DNA of 64,000 nt from Spinellus fusiger (taxonomy: Eukaryota > Mucoromycota > Mucoromycetes > Mucorales > Phycomycetaceae), in the NCBI GenBank assembly GCA_025094145.1, contig JALLLS010000075.1, positions 1-64,000 on the forward strand, written 5' to 3'. The translations under genes and the position numbers were made by a program. The notes under the pieces are model-generated. The model was not told the origin of the DNA. It was given only the letters and a program-made list of their open reading frames with translations, and ran no database searches. Shown here in pieces: positions 37,101-52,028 of the stretch; positions within the stretch are counted from its first letter, which is position 1, and each line of letters starts with the position of its first letter.

Positions 37101-37920
37101 ATTTGCTTCCTCAAGTATATTTATAAGAATAGCCATAGAAGTGTGTAAATCTTTGTTGATAAGTGAATTCGGAGAAAGGTTTATTTTATACTTTTGTTGG
37201 ATCAACTAAAGGAAAAGGCCATAACACGAAAAAGAAATAATGTATATATAAATATAAAGGAGATCTTCCACAACTCCCTTTCAATCCCATTTCAGTAATT
37301 TGTAAAATGTGCGGGATATCTTGGTATTATTGAGAAACCCTTTTGAATAAATGTCAAATATAACTAACCAAACACCTTTTTTTCCTTTGGTGATTATGCT
37401 TATAATAGCCTGAAGAATAAATAAACAGAAAAAAAGGAGTAAAACAGTGAGAGCCCAAAGTTCAAGATGTATCCAATAGTAAGAATGCACTTTTTGTTTC
37501 TATTGAACAAGAATATTGTATCCCTCGGTTCTATTCATGGAGTTACTATTTATTATGTTGTAATTTACTCATGTACAAAATATAGCCTATAATTATTTCA
37601 TTTTGAATGGTTTATCAATTGAATAAAGAGATGAATGTTTATTAATATAGAGAATACAAAAGACATATACTTTAATCCAATCATAAACTAGAAAGTGGAT
37701 TTTCCGTTGTATGAATTCATAAATGCACAAAACCATGAATGCTTAACTGTAGCTTATTAGAGCATGACAAACAAACCTACAAAGATGTTTAAAAGAGAGA
37801 GGAATAAGGATCAAGGGTGTCTTTTTCTTTTTCTTTCTTTCTATCACTCACTCACTCAATTCCTCTTTTCTTTTTTCCTTATCAACAGCTATTCACTTAT
37901 AACATCCACTATAACCATCA
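34130..37920. other. 3.8-kb AT-rich region with no recognised gene
   Basis: No open frame here resembles a known family or splices into one. Present are T-tract/A-tract palindromes at about 35,101-35,118 and 35,369-35,386. There is also a perfect hairpin at 37,048-37,077 (13-bp arms ATTATTATTTATC, 4-base loop). No tRNA-like B box was found. The last few hundred bases are the likely promoter of chitin deacetylase and include a CTTT/CACT-rich stretch. Confidence 0.55.
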
Positions 37921-39564
37921 ATGTTGCATACTTTTCGTATTTTAACATTTGGCGCATTGCTAGTTGCTGTGGCTGCTTTACCAAACACTCCAACCAAGTC
38001 TTCTTTGGTAGAACGCCATTCTTCTTCATCAGAAGACATCCTAGCTCAGTCATCACCTGCCTATCTTTCTTTTGTTCCATTGCCTGATAATGTCATCACA
38101 GAGTATCCAAGCGATGACAGTATCTCAGTGAGAAATTTACCTGATGTGCCTGACATGGATCTTTCTGACTATCCTCCTCGTGGTGAACAGCCCCCCTTTG
38201 ATCATCCAGAAGTACAGAAAGTCATGGACTATATTAACTGGGAAAATGTTCCTGATTTTGATACAAGAGTGATGGTGGATTGGACTCTGGATCTTAGTCA
38301 GTATGATGTAAACAGTGATGAGGCTTGCTGGTGGTCTTCTTCGAATTGTAAAAGACCCAAGGTCAGTTACCTTCCCGAAGATATCTACTACTGCCCTAAT
38401 GCAGGAGACTGGGGACTCAACTATGATGATGGTCCATTTAAGCTGTTGGATCGAAACCATCCCGACATTGACTGGGAACAGCCTCGCTTTTATAACTCCC
38501 TTATTAGAAATGGCCACCAAAAGGCTACTCTTTTCTGTAAGTCATCCATACTACGTCCAATCAATAGGAAAGACTCACTCTCTTTTCTATAGTTGTAGGA
38601 GCCAATGTTGTGTCTTTTCCAGATGCAGCTCAACGTGCCCTCAGTGATGGTCATACTATTTGCTCTCATACGTGGAATCACCCTAGTATGACAACCTTGA
38701 CAAATGAACAAGTGGTTGCTCAGTTTTATTGGACCCAAAAAGCCATTAAACAAGTGCTGGGTATTACTCCAAAGTGCTGGCGTCCTCCTTTTGGTGATGT
38801 GGATGACAGAATTCGTGCTATTGCATGGCAGATGGGAATGAGAACCATTCTTTGGGACCAAGACTCTAATGACTGGAATATGGTAAATGATCTTCTTTAT
38901 CTTTATGAGGGATTACCTTTTTATTTATATATTATACATAGCCTGGTACAGCAGGGCCTGGTCACATCCAACCAGATGTTGTGAATAGCTACTTTGAAAA
39001 CTGGGTTGAGAAGAGAAACTCAGGTGAAGATGATGAACATGGCCATATTACCTTAGTAAGTAAAAATAAAAATAAAAATAAAAATAAAAACTCCTTTTTC
39101 TCCCGGTTCTAAACTCTACTGTATAGCAACATGAAAACAGTAACTCAACTATAGCCATGGCTGAAAAATGGCTTCCTAAACTCCAAGAGGCTTTCAATGT
39201 CATTCCCATTCATCAATGTCTTAATGATGATTCTCCTTACTGGGAAGATTCCTTTGTTTATCCAACCCTAGATAATCAAGTCTCTAGAAAGAGAAGTCTT
39301 GCCCATCTTGCCTATCTATCCCAGCCATTAGAGACAGAAGCTGGTCAGAGAGCAAATACTGAGTTGCGTCTCTCTCTGAACAATGCTACAAATCCTTTTG
39401 CAAGTCTTTCTCGTTCTCCTAGTGCTCCCAGTGCTCCCAGTGCAAGTGTCTCCAGTGCATCTAAATCTCAGAAATCCACAAGTACCAGTAACTCACTCTT
39501 GACAAGTTCAAACTCTATAATAGTTGAAATCGCAATAGCGATCAGTGTAGTCTTTTTATTGTAG
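37921..39564 (+). CDS. Chitin deacetylase, GPI-anchored (CE4)
   Basis: Carbohydrate esterase family 4 enzyme that removes acetyl groups from chitin to give chitosan at the cell surface. The N-terminus (MLHTFRILTFGALLVAVAAL) is a signal peptide. The catalytic domain shows NYDDGPF (motif 1, catalytic Asp plus metal Asp), SHTWNHPSM (motif 2, metal His pair), RPPFGDVDDR (motif 3) and DSNDW (motif 4). LQHENSNST fills the motif 5 region, where the usual HD is HE. A Ser/Pro-rich stretch precedes a terminal hydrophobic segment (IIVEIAIAISVVFLL), the pattern for a GPI anchor. The first splice restores KATLFFVGANVVSFPDAAQ. Four exons; one intron carries an (AATAAA)n tract at about 39,062-39,091. Its 3' end faces the chitin synthase. 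Confidence 0.94.
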
Positions 39565-40498
39565 TCGATGGATTATATTTTTATTATATTTTGTTCCCAT
39601 CTGTCTTTTACACTCAATTGGATGCTGTTGTGTGATTTCATTCTTTTATAGTCATGGTAGCAATACTAATTCACACTTTCTTCCATTATCCTTATCCTTA
39701 TCCTTTGATTTGATTTGATTTTCTTCGATTGGACAATGTAGAAATAAGAAATAGAAAGATATACAACTTACCAATTTTGATTTTTCATATTCATTATAGT
39801 AGTTGTCTTTTTTGTTTTGTTTTGTTTAATCCCCTTGTCTTTATCATCTTTATTTATTAAAATAAATAAATAAATAAAAGTCGTGCTTTGTCTCTCCCTC
39901 TTTATACAATTATAATTATATATGTATATATATATACAAATACATACTATTCTTATAAAATACTCGTTCCAACTGAAATTTCAATTGACTTGAAGAACCA
40001 GATGAATAGGCAGTAGTATCAAATAGAAAAGGGGGAGGAGGGAGGGAGATTACTATAGTGTATCTATAGTTTACAGTTAATTAAGATGCATAAACTGCTC
40101 ATCATCGTAGTGTATCATTTACACTTTGAACAGGAGCTAAAGCAGGATAAGGAATAAGGGCAAGTCCACCCATAGTGATAGGCTGGTAATAACACTTCAA
40201 TGCATGAATAAATAAAACATCTAGATAACACATATGAAGAATAGTAGAGGTTTTTTTTTAATTCTTTATCTTTTTTATTTATTTATTATTATCTTTATTG
40301 TTTATAGGTAGATGAAGAAATGAAAAAAAAAAATGAAAAAGTTATTCATCTCAGCATGAAAGAAAATTTTTTTTATGCACTGGACAAGATATAGACAAAT
40401 AGTATATAGTATACCCTCAAAAAGGTAAAGAATAAAATGGCATACAAAAGAAAAAAGAAATAAGAATTTTATGGCTACTGCTACTGCTACTGCTACTG
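39565..40498. other. Convergent 3' flank between chitin deacetylase and chitin synthase
   Basis: About 930 bp without a gene. It contains AATA and TA microsatellites (about 39,858-39,880 and 39,918-39,940) and the hexamer repeat at the chitin synthase stop codon. Confidence 0.5.
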
Positions 40499-40504
40499 CT
40501 ACTG
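40475..40504 (-). repeat. (CAGTAG)5 repeat containing the chitin synthase stop codon
   Basis: Five exact hexamers, reading CAGTAG on the minus strand, overlap the 3' end of the chitin synthase frame. The last coding triplet and the stop are the first unit. The four remaining units continue in frame as Gln-stop-Gln-stop. The repeat adjoins the polyglutamine tail. Confidence 0.9.
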
Positions 40505-43500
40505 CTCCTTCTGCTGCTGCTGTTGCTGCTGGTATTGTTGAGGTGGTGTTTGCTGCTGCTGTCTAGTATTAAATGGAGTTGAAGGATGGCTTGCTACAGG
40601 AAGAGGGTGAAGTGTTTGTGATTGAGGCCTATAAGAAGGATAATACCCCGAGCCTGCTCTCCCAGGTGCCTCCTTGGAAGGATCAAAGTATTGCATGGTA
40701 GTTCCCGAATGAGAGCGTATGGTTGTAGAACCATCAGAGCCATGGGATGAACTATTGTCTTGTAAAACACTCCGGGCACTCTCCCCATGCTCAGACTGGG
40801 TGGCACTGTGGTTGTAGTGGTGGTTGCCCAATTCACGTATTTTACGTTCCCGCCGTTTGATAGCCCTCACCCGTTTGCGTTCATAGTCTTCCCATCGTTT
40901 AAGAGAGATCTTTGTAGGGTCAAAGACTCCATCAGAATTAGAATGGTCGTCCTTTTCTTCTCCTGTCACTTTTCGGGTTTCTCCCCATGAAAAGTCATCA
41001 AAATGCCAGAATGCATAAACAGGCAAGACGAAATTCCATATTGGCAGTGCACACAGATAGACCAGCATCCAGACAAGATAAATCCATTTGCGAGTAGTGA
41101 TAAGAATAAGAAACGCAGGAGAAAAGAGAACAATAATTAAGAGTAAGAGAGGAACGGCAATAGCAAAACTGGTGATTTGTGTCTTTGCCATGGAGATGAT
41201 GAGCACCACGGTCAATACAATAGCCACAGGTAGAGTGAGGGTGCCCACTAAATCCATCATCACAACGAACTGCATGGAGAAGCAGAAAGTACCACACAGA
41301 TTACGGACAAGGACAAGTTCAAATAAGTTGTGGATGGTGGAATTGATCCAGCGACGACGCTGTGACAATAGCACCTTGAATTCATCTGGCACTACTGTCT
41401 TGCAGACCTATAAAGAGAAGAATAAGCTACAGATCCACAGAGGCCAACAAGAAATAACTTACAGCCTGAGGAGTAAACACCATTTTACGATAGGGAAATT
41501 GGCGGAGCATGAGTGTAGTCAAGAAACGATCTTCACCCAACAGCAGCAGATTCTTCTGGTGAAGTGTGTCAATGGTATTGGAAGAGTATTCCTGCACAAT
41601 CTCTGGCTTGGTGATAATTGGGATCCAGTCACCATCACCCTTGCGTGCCTTGAGTCGATACATACAGAAACAACCAGGAAGACATGTCACACCACCAAAC
41701 ACAGCTTCAAATCCCTTTGCCAAATGATGAGAGATGAAGTACTCATAGACTTGAATGGCAGTAACCCAAGAATCACGCTTGTTGGCGATCTTTGTCTCTC
41801 CACACAATCCCATAATGAGGTTGTCGTTCACCATACAATTTACAAGCAGACGCAAGGAAGATGGGTATACTTTGGTGTCAGCATCTACCTACACAAAGAA
41901 AATGGATAGTTTCTTTCTCTTAGTGGTGGATTCATAATTCATAGTACATTGTTGCTTACCATCAGTACAAGTTCAAAGTGGTCGGGTGTAACTCCCATTA
42001 AATACTGGATCTTTTGGAATAACTCATAATCAAGAGGCGTCATTCTATCATTGTAAGTGACTCGACTGAAGAAGTTCATCAAAATAAGCTGAGAATCTCT
42101 TTTTCCACGGTTGCCGGCTTTTCCTTTGCCTTCTTCTTCAGGAGAACCTGATTTTACAACAAGAATCATAGGTACTTTGTGTCCTTCACAGACTAAAATA
42201 AACACAAGGGACAGTTGGATTTATTTATTTATTCATTCATTCATTCATTGTTGTACGCAACAATCTCCACTCCCGGTTCTTTCACTTACCATAGTGTCCA
42301 GCATACACCTTTCCACAGTTGTGCTGTTTGGCCCCTTTGGCTACTGCAATATAGGACTTGGGCTCTGGAGTAGCCATCTTTGGATCATCAAACGTCACTA
42401 AAGAAAGACACATTTCTGGTGTAGACAGGGTTTCTCCGCTTCCCGTGATCATTCCGTCCGCAATCAAGAAGAGTAACTTGCGGTCATCAGGATAATCTGT
42501 CTTGGAAAGAGACTCTACAGTACCACGGATGCCTTCCGTGTTCTCGGAGTAGCACGTGATAAGCATCACAGTATAGAGATCATTGCCAATTTCCACCTGT
42601 GTCTTGAGAGGAGGCATTGGATCTACACCCAGTCGATGGTCCGACATCTCTGTAGTGGGCTGTGCGGACAGATTGGCAGGAAGAGACCGTGGGGCAGGTG
42701 GGGGTGTGCGTGACAGACGACGCGACAGGAACCAAGAGAAGATCAGTGCCATAAAGAAGCGGGCGAGGACGATGGCGAGGACAATAAACAAGGAGCAGAA
42801 AAGAACAATAGAAGCAGCGAAACATCCAGGAGTGGCCTTGTCAATATGTCCTGCCATGTATTTGGCGACGAGACAGTTCATTGCCTCACGGAATTCCGGT
42901 TTATGAAAGAACATTTTGGTGGCGTCTCTTCCTCCCGAGGCATAGGGCTGGTGGAGGACAGTGCGGATCATGGCATCCAAGGCATCTCCGCTGATGGGAG
43001 TGGGGTAGGCCTTTAGGTAGGGGTCCATGTTCAATACGTTGCCATCAATGACAAAGAAGTTGGTGAGCTGGGGTGAGCCAAGTTGTACCCAGTCAAACCC
43101 CACCAATCGACTGGTGTTGGTGATGCCCATGTCATTGAAGGTGGTGGAACTGAGTTCATTCAATGGACATCCTCCGTTGCCATTGTCAGAAGCACAGGGA
43201 TCGAATTGGACAGCATAGAAGGCAGATGCCTTGGGATCCTTCATGGTGCAGCTGCTGAGGGTGGTGCCGTGTTTGAAATAGTTGGTGATGTCTGTGCCTG
43301 GGACAGTGGCTAGATCATAGAGATTGATGCCTGAGGTTGTTTTTGCATTGGAGATATCAAACTGCCACCCAGCGATACCAAGTAAGAAGGCTGCCAACAA
43401 AGGGTGAATATTATCCTAATAGTGATGGCAGCTCTACTGACGCCAGGCATGCTCATCCTATCTCATCCCATTCTATCCCACTCCACTCCACTCCACTCCA

Positions 43501-44043
43501 ACCCATAATAGTTATACTGATGGACCACTTACGACTGTTGATCGTGTCATTGTACGCTGCATAATTCCTCTGGTTATTGGCTTGGTCGGGCGGACACATT
43601 ACAGAACTAAGACCAATAGTGATAAAGGCAACAAATCCACCCATACAAGCAATAATAAAGCAAAGTGAAATCTTTTCACGCCATGCCTGTTGCATCCCCT
43701 GGTCTGTCTTGCCCATGGCTCGAAGCATAGGAGACAGGGCCCAAAAAGTGACTATCCTTGAAAAGATGACCCAGGGATCAAAGAATCCTTGTTGGATGGG
43801 CTGTTTCCCAGTCAACAGGGGAGGGGGTTCCTGGTAGCGGTCGGGTCGAATCAGTGTACGGCCTCGCTGTATGTTATGGCCTGCATTGGCAATGCTGTTG
43901 GCACCTGGAGTGATGTGCCGAGTGGGTGCGCGTCCAAGGGTGGTGACTCTTCTTCCCATTTCTGATGCTGGTGTACAGTCCACTGCAGTGACAGTCGATG
44001 CTTCTGTTCCAGACATAGCGCTGGCATGCTCATAAGGAGACAT
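40499..44043 (-). CDS. CHS: Chitin synthase (class IV type)
   Basis: Plasma-membrane enzyme that polymerises UDP-GlcNAc into chitin. The start [17 protein letters not shown] (44,043) is preferred to an upstream in-frame ATG at 44,172 whose extension is an unlikely Phe/Leu run. N-terminal membrane segments ([20 protein letters not shown]) and a cytochrome-b5-like segment ([19 protein letters not shown]) precede the catalytic domain. That domain contains [59 protein letters not shown] and [14 protein letters not shown] (the QRRRW motif), followed by several membrane segments. No myosin motor is present, so it is class IV-like rather than V/VII. The C-terminus is Arg/Lys-rich, then Gln-rich ([14 protein letters not shown]). 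The gene has at least four introns. It faces chitin deacetylase. Confidence 0.95.
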
Positions 44044-44418
44044 GGGAGAATAAAAGTGCTTTATAAGAGAAAGAGACAAAAAAAGAGAAAAGGGAAAAAG
44101 GGAAATCCAAAGAAAAAGAAAAAAGAAATGAGATCCAAATAAGCAAGTCAAGAAGGGAGAAGGGGTGAACAACTACAGGCGACTACACGAGGAAGGAGAA
44201 AGGGAGGCAAAGCACAACAGGGAGGTGAAAGGAGAGGGGGCGAGGGAGGGGAAGGGAGGGGAGAAAGGAAAGTGATGGTGTGCTCCAACTTGTATTTATA
44301 CAATCAAAAGGTAGTGGATGTCTTTGAAGGACGTGCTGTACAACCTAGGGAGAGCCTCCAAAGAAGCCTATTTTTAATACAAGTTCATTGCATTTATTGT
44401 ATGTATTTTCTTTATTCC

Positions 44419-45525
44419 TTAGGAGGAGGTGGGTTTGGCTCCACTCAGAAGATCAAGATAATCCTTGGCAGTAGTCAGACTGGTGTGAGGGTCTTTCTTG
44501 GTGCAGTAAAGACTTTCATAGAGATTCTCTGCTTGGGATGTCTATGAATAATGTTGGTATTAATAGCATCCATCTTTCTTTCTTAATTACCCTTTCATTA
44601 TAGTACACGACAGACTGCCATTGTTCTTCATCTGCATTTCGCACTGCCATAGAGTACAGGTTGCGTCTTCCCATGTCATCCTGATCTGCATTCTTAACCG
44701 ATACCTAGACAGGAAGATAAAGAAGATAAGCGATGATCCCGTGACATGGAGGCTGCCCAACCGACCTGTACTGCTTGGATTTCGTTCTTCTCTACCACTG
44801 GCTTCTTCTCTTCCAACTTCTCCTGATCCTGGATTCTTTTGTTGGCTGCCTTTAGCTTGTCATCAATCTTGTCAATGTATTTGAACCCAGGACGCATCTG
44901 CACCACAGAATGAATGGGTGTGACATGTAATTCATCTAAGAGAAAGAAAAAAAAAGAAAAAGAGACATAAGCCCAATGTCCTTTCTTCACTAGGATTACC
45001 TTGTCGCAAGACACCCACTAAATACTTGGTTTGGTCAGGTATGTAGGTGGAGGTCAGTGTCATTTTATCCAACAACTCCTCCTCTTTCTTCTTTGTTTTA
45101 TTATAACTGTGGCTGGATTCTTCCTCATGCTCCTCCATTCTTCTGTCAAAGGCTGTCTTGATGGTTTTATCGTTCATACCCATAGCAAAATCCTCTCCTC
45201 TGTCTGTATTATAGCAGGGAGAACGTATGTCCAGTGGTAGATCCAATTCTACCATTTTAGAACCAGGCTTAATACGAGCAGCTACAGGGCCGTTCTTATT
45301 GTTAAAAGGTGCATTGCGCAAGGGATATTGAAACAGGTAAAGGTATTCTGACAGGTTGCTATTAAGATACACTGGTATTTCTGCGAGAATTTCGTCCTCT
45401 GCGTCTGAATCTATCGACATGGCATTGGCACCAGTAGACTCACTTCTTGAAGAAGCAGGTGTAGACTCAGAGGACACATTAGTCGCTGTTGTTGTACTTG
45501 CTGCTACTGCTGCTGCTGTGCTCAT
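44419..45525 (-). CDS. RPC37: RNA polymerase III subunit RPC37/RPC5
   Basis: Subunit of the RPC37-RPC53 dimer of RNA polymerase III, needed for initiation and termination. It starts MSTAAAVAASTTTATNVSSE (45,525), with a Ser/Thr-rich lead followed by an acidic patch. Family blocks are EIPVYLNSNLSEYLYLFQYP, RIKPGSKMVELDLPLD, TSTYIPDQTKYLVGVLRQ and ELHVTPIHSVVQMRPGFKYI. After introns, SVKNADQDDMGRRNLYSMAV and DEQWQSVVYY follow, and the last exon reads NLYESLYCTKKDPHTSLTTA then KDYLDLLSGAKPTSS. The last splice acceptor (GCAGAG, next to NLYESL) was chosen because it alone keeps the frame. Complete, about 300 residues. Confidence 0.85.
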
Positions 45526-45703
45526 GACTTAAGGAAGACTAAATTTTTGATACCACTTCCAAAAAGACCTTGGGACACTCTATTTAACAAGTCACACTGG
45601 GGGAAAAGAATAGACTTTATTTTACTTGCTCCAAGATTGAAATGGACCAAAGATGGACCAAGGATGGACAATAAACACTATAATAAAAGTGTATTTGTGT
45701 ATT

Positions 45704-48217
<2,514 letters not shown>

Positions 48218-48562
48218 TATCAACAGAAACAAATGGTAATAAAGAAGGGTTCTCCCCTCCAAGATGGAGGATAAGCAGCCAAAAATGAGGGGAAGATACA
48301 ATCTCCGAAGGTGACGTTTGAATGGAATGACTCTTTTTTTTATCTAAAAAGGCATGGCATCAGTGCCTGCATTGGAGACATGTCCTTGTGCGTGGAATAT
48401 GGAGTGCAAAAGTATACAATGCTATAATAATAATAAAGATATTTAAACCTACAATGCATGCCAGAAAATAAAGAAAGAATGAAAGAATGAAAGAGAAACA
48501 AATAAATAAAGGACTTTTTTTTTTGATGTAGGCTAAAAAGATGAGCCAATAGTAACGAGAGA
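48218..48562. other. Spacer between D2HGDH start and MscS-channel stop
   Basis: 345 bp between two tandem minus-strand genes, containing the likely D2HGDH promoter and the 3' end of the channel gene. No other gene is seen. Confidence 0.5.
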
Positions 48563-51373
48563 TTAGAGCAGATGAAGAGCATGCTGCGATGATACTGTGT
48601 TTTGTTCAAATGGGTTGTTGGTGGGAGATTCCTTTTTTTCAAAGGGACTTATCTCCTTGGTATGTCTGATCTTCTGAGAAGGAAGTTCATATACAATGTC
48701 AAGATCAGTAAGGATGTCCTTTAGGGCGATCATAAAGCGTGAATGTCTCTGCCACCGCTTTCCAAGATCCTGCCAGTTGCCCTTGTGTGTCAGTGACATG
48801 GAAAGAATAAGCTGGTTGACATCAATGATGTTGATAACACGCAAGTCAAATCCAGGCGTAAAATCGCGTGTTTGTTGATTCACCCACTGCGACATTCTGC
48901 TCTTTAACTCGAGAACATCCTCTGTCCTTGTTCTGAAATCAATGTTGATAACAATCGACTCTCCCATGTTACCAGAACGGCGTACGTTCGTAATCATCTT
49001 TGTCATAAGGACTGGGGTGGGGGCATACACTTTTTGGCCATCTGACCGAATAAACACTGTGCCCATCAACCCCATATTATGAACACGCAAGTAGTTGTCA
49101 TCAATCAGAACATAGTCTCCTGCATCGTAAGGGTGGGTGACAAACAAGAACAAAACACTTTCAAATAGCATCTTGCAGGTATTTCCAAAGACAAACGTTA
49201 GAGCAAGAAGAAGAGAGCCAAAAGGAACAAGGGACTGCCAGACATTGACATTAAAGATGGCGAGAGTGACAAGAAGAGTGACCATACAGCTAATGATCAA
49301 CAACAGGGCATCGATCTTGCCAAGAGCCTGGCTGGTATCACGTATGGATTGGGAGAGGGCTTTTCTTTCTCGGTAAATATCAACCACAGTATCACGAAAC
49401 TCACGACGAGATAAGTCACCATTGCTGTCCTTATCAAAAATAGAAAAGGCTTTTTTAGCCTCTTCCTGTGTTTTGAAATAGGCTAAAAAGTCATTAATGT
49501 CCAAGGAGCGTTTGACTTGTTGCTCGTCTATAGGAAGTCCATAGGGATTGGCAAGACTGTAGAAAAGCTTCTTGGCTACTTTCTTGGCAAATTCATTCGA
49601 ATTGATATCCACCTTGTCGTTCTCAATGCGGGTCTTTCTTTCAGGATGGTCCAACACAACGAGATTATGAAGACGACGCTGGAATTGACTAAAGGCTCCT
49701 GGTGCAGATGTGTGTCGGTTGTGGCTGGGTCTTTGTTGGTCATTGTGGTGAGTAAAGACACCTGAGCTGTAGGCTGACTTTCTATGTTTGCTGGAGGGAA
49801 GACTGCTTTCAGGTCGGTAGTGACCCTGTGCATCATGGCGGTTTCTCAAACCATTGACGGCTTCTGGTGGTGCTCGGTGGTGCTCAGACTGACTAAGGGA
49901 ATCAAGTACTATAGTATAGTATAGTATAGTATAGTATAGTATAGTATAGTATAGTATAGTATAGCATGGAATAATGAAAGAGAGAGAGAGTGTGTGTGTG
50001 TGTTTGTTAGCCAATGATTGAATAGCTTCTATTCTCTATGTATAGTTACTTTTGAGAGCCACTTTGCTTTCATGCAGGCGGTCTCGATAGGCAAGACGAT
50101 GGAAACGAGTGGCTAATGGCAACAGTAATAGATCAGCAAATACAGATCAGCAAGCACAGTGGTACAACGATGCCTCATGGCTACAAACTCAGCAACTTAC
50201 CGATGAGTTGGATAATTGATTTTTGTACAAATAGGAAGCAAGAAGCAGCGAATAAACATGCAAATACTTTCCATATAATGCCCGAATATGCATGGCTATT
50301 CACTGACTATCGAGGTAGATAACAATAGATTAAGTCACAAAGTAAAAATAGGTGGGTGTCTATTGTTATATTTCTTACTGAAAATGGATGTGCTATAAGA
50401 AAGGCCCATACGCCCCAATTCCATATAGCAACCAAGAATATCCCCGTGTATAGTTTGACAGCCATATAATACTATGGCAATAGAGTTTGTTAATTACTAT
50501 TCAACCCAGAAAGGAAACCATCATTAGGTTACTAACCTCCATAGCCGACTTGACTCTTTCTGAGCGTCTTCCCCAGAAACATTTGGTCCATAAGGAAACA
50601 ACAGAGGGAAAAAGCTCAATCAGCACAGTAGTAATCCAGCCAATGTGCCACATAATGGCTGACCAGTACATCCAGAGTTGGACATTGCTACGGACATTGG
50701 TGAAGTTGGGATCTTCCATTTCAGTCTCACTAGGACGAGGCAAAAGAAAGTACACACAAACAGCAATACTAATAAACACACATGAGCCAATAAAGGCAAT
50801 AATAAGGCGCTTCATGAATGGAGAGAGAAAGTGCCAGCAACAGGGCTTTTGTAGGGTTAATCTGGAGCTGTCTCGCTTTGACTTTTCTTGATCATCATCA
50901 TTCCAGTCGAATTCATCGTCATCATCGTATTCGTAGGACCTGGGTGTGTTGGTATTGGCATTGGTCAATGGAATTGTGTCCTCTTCTTTGTTTTCATCAG
51001 ATTCATACACCTCTTTATAGAATGAATTGTCATAGACATCCTGCAACTCTTTCTCTGTAGATGAATAAATAGTCCCATTTTCGGATTGTGTCTTGCTGTC
51101 AAATGTGTCGTTTTTCACAATAGGTCTCTTTAAACTTTGCGCAGGGCTGTCTGTCTTTTCTCTTCCTTCTTTTTTTCCTTTGTAAAAGAAACTGTCCTTG
51201 TGGATGTCAATTGAGTAGTAGGCCTCTTCATTATTGTGTAGACCCTTCTTATGAATGGGTGGAAGACCTACAAGAGGTGTTAGTCTATAGAGTCTTTTCC
51301 AATGCGTCTACAATTTACCACTGATAGGCTCTTCTTTTTTTCCCATTGTGGCTTTCTTTTTTATAGTGTCCAT
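48563..51373 (-). CDS. MscS-type mechanosensitive channel with EF-hand
   Basis: Fungal MscS-like ion channel related to the Msy1/Msy2 proteins of fission yeast, which sit in the ER and control calcium during hypo-osmotic stress. It starts MDTIKKKATMGKKEEPIS (51,373), followed by an acidic cytoplasmic lead (YEYDDDDEFDWNDDDQ). Membrane segments include RLIIAFIGSCVFISIAVCVY and WMYWSAIMWHIGW. An EF-hand loop reads DKDSNGDLSRREF (48.6-50 kb exon). The pore-lining MscS domain follows: LVPFGSLLLALTFVFGNTCK, PYDAGDYVLIDDNYLRVHNM, GTVFIRSDGQKVYAPTPVL. An intron carries a pentanucleotide repeat (49,910-49,964). Two short exon joins between 50.0 and 50.5 kb were not resolved. The C-terminus ends NTVSSQHALHLL. 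Confidence 0.92.
49910..49964. repeat. Pentanucleotide (ATAGT)n microsatellite in an intron
   Basis: About 11 tandem ATAGT units inside an intron of the channel gene, followed by AG and GT dinucleotide runs at 49,979-50,003. Translating it gives only a YTILYY repeat, so it is not coding. Confidence 0.9.
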
Positions 51374-52028
51374 CTCTACAATTAGAAAAACGAGTTGAAG
51401 AGGGTAGAAAATTGTCCTGTAATAAAAATAGCACTTTTAAAGGCCAAGAACAATTTGTTCCGCTATATCTCATTCATCTTTACCCAACCACCGATCTCTT
51501 CTCTTGGATCGGAGTCCTGTGGATAGGGTCCTGTTGTTTTACTTGTTTATTTTTTATTCTATTCTTTGGGATCTGGACTTTGGGAATGACCTGTGCTTTG
51601 ATGTTTTATGTTATATGCTTATGAAAGCACACCAGGACACTTGTGTTGAGAATGTGTAACTTGACACTTTCTTCAAGTAAGATTGGAGGCTGGTGAGTGG
51701 AGTCTGAATATCCCAAGTTTAAAGATCCCTCTTAGTTTTCGTTCATTTTACTTTATTCTTTACCTTGTCTTTCTTTTGATTCTCTATTGTGCTGGCTCAC
51801 ATAGTCTTTCCCTTTTTAAAGTATATTCATACAACCATCTATTCATATATATATATATATATACCAATTCTTCTACAGTCTAAAACTCTCTCCATACACA
51901 AGTGATTCTCCTGCTGTCTATTCTGATACCTCATTATTGATACCTCATTATTGATATCTTTCTATTGATACCTGCCTACCCACTGATCTATCTTCTCATT
52001 CACTCATTCGCCATCCTATCTACATACA
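51374..52028. promoter_or_regulatory. Divergent promoter region, MscS channel and homeodomain gene
   Basis: 655 bp between two divergent starts. A short plus-strand frame at 51,412-51,624 is hydrophobic but has no family features. Near 51,926-51,972 the unit TTGATACC(T) is repeated about four times (TGATACCTCATTATTGATAC), possibly a small tandem repeat in the 5' leader of the homeodomain gene. Confidence 0.5.

Noticed and set aside
44044..44172. N-terminal extension of chitin synthase (Phe/Leu-rich)
   Set aside because: An improbable low-complexity lead probably translated from the 5' untranslated region; the next ATG gives a normal start.
49890..50014. YTILYY-repeat N-terminus on the channel gene
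   Set aside because: It is the translation of the intronic ATAGT microsatellite; in-frame exons upstream (50.5-51.4 kb) provide the real N-terminus.
51412..51624. Small membrane protein gene
   Set aside because: A hydrophobic 70-codon frame in a divergent promoter with no family match and no splice partners.
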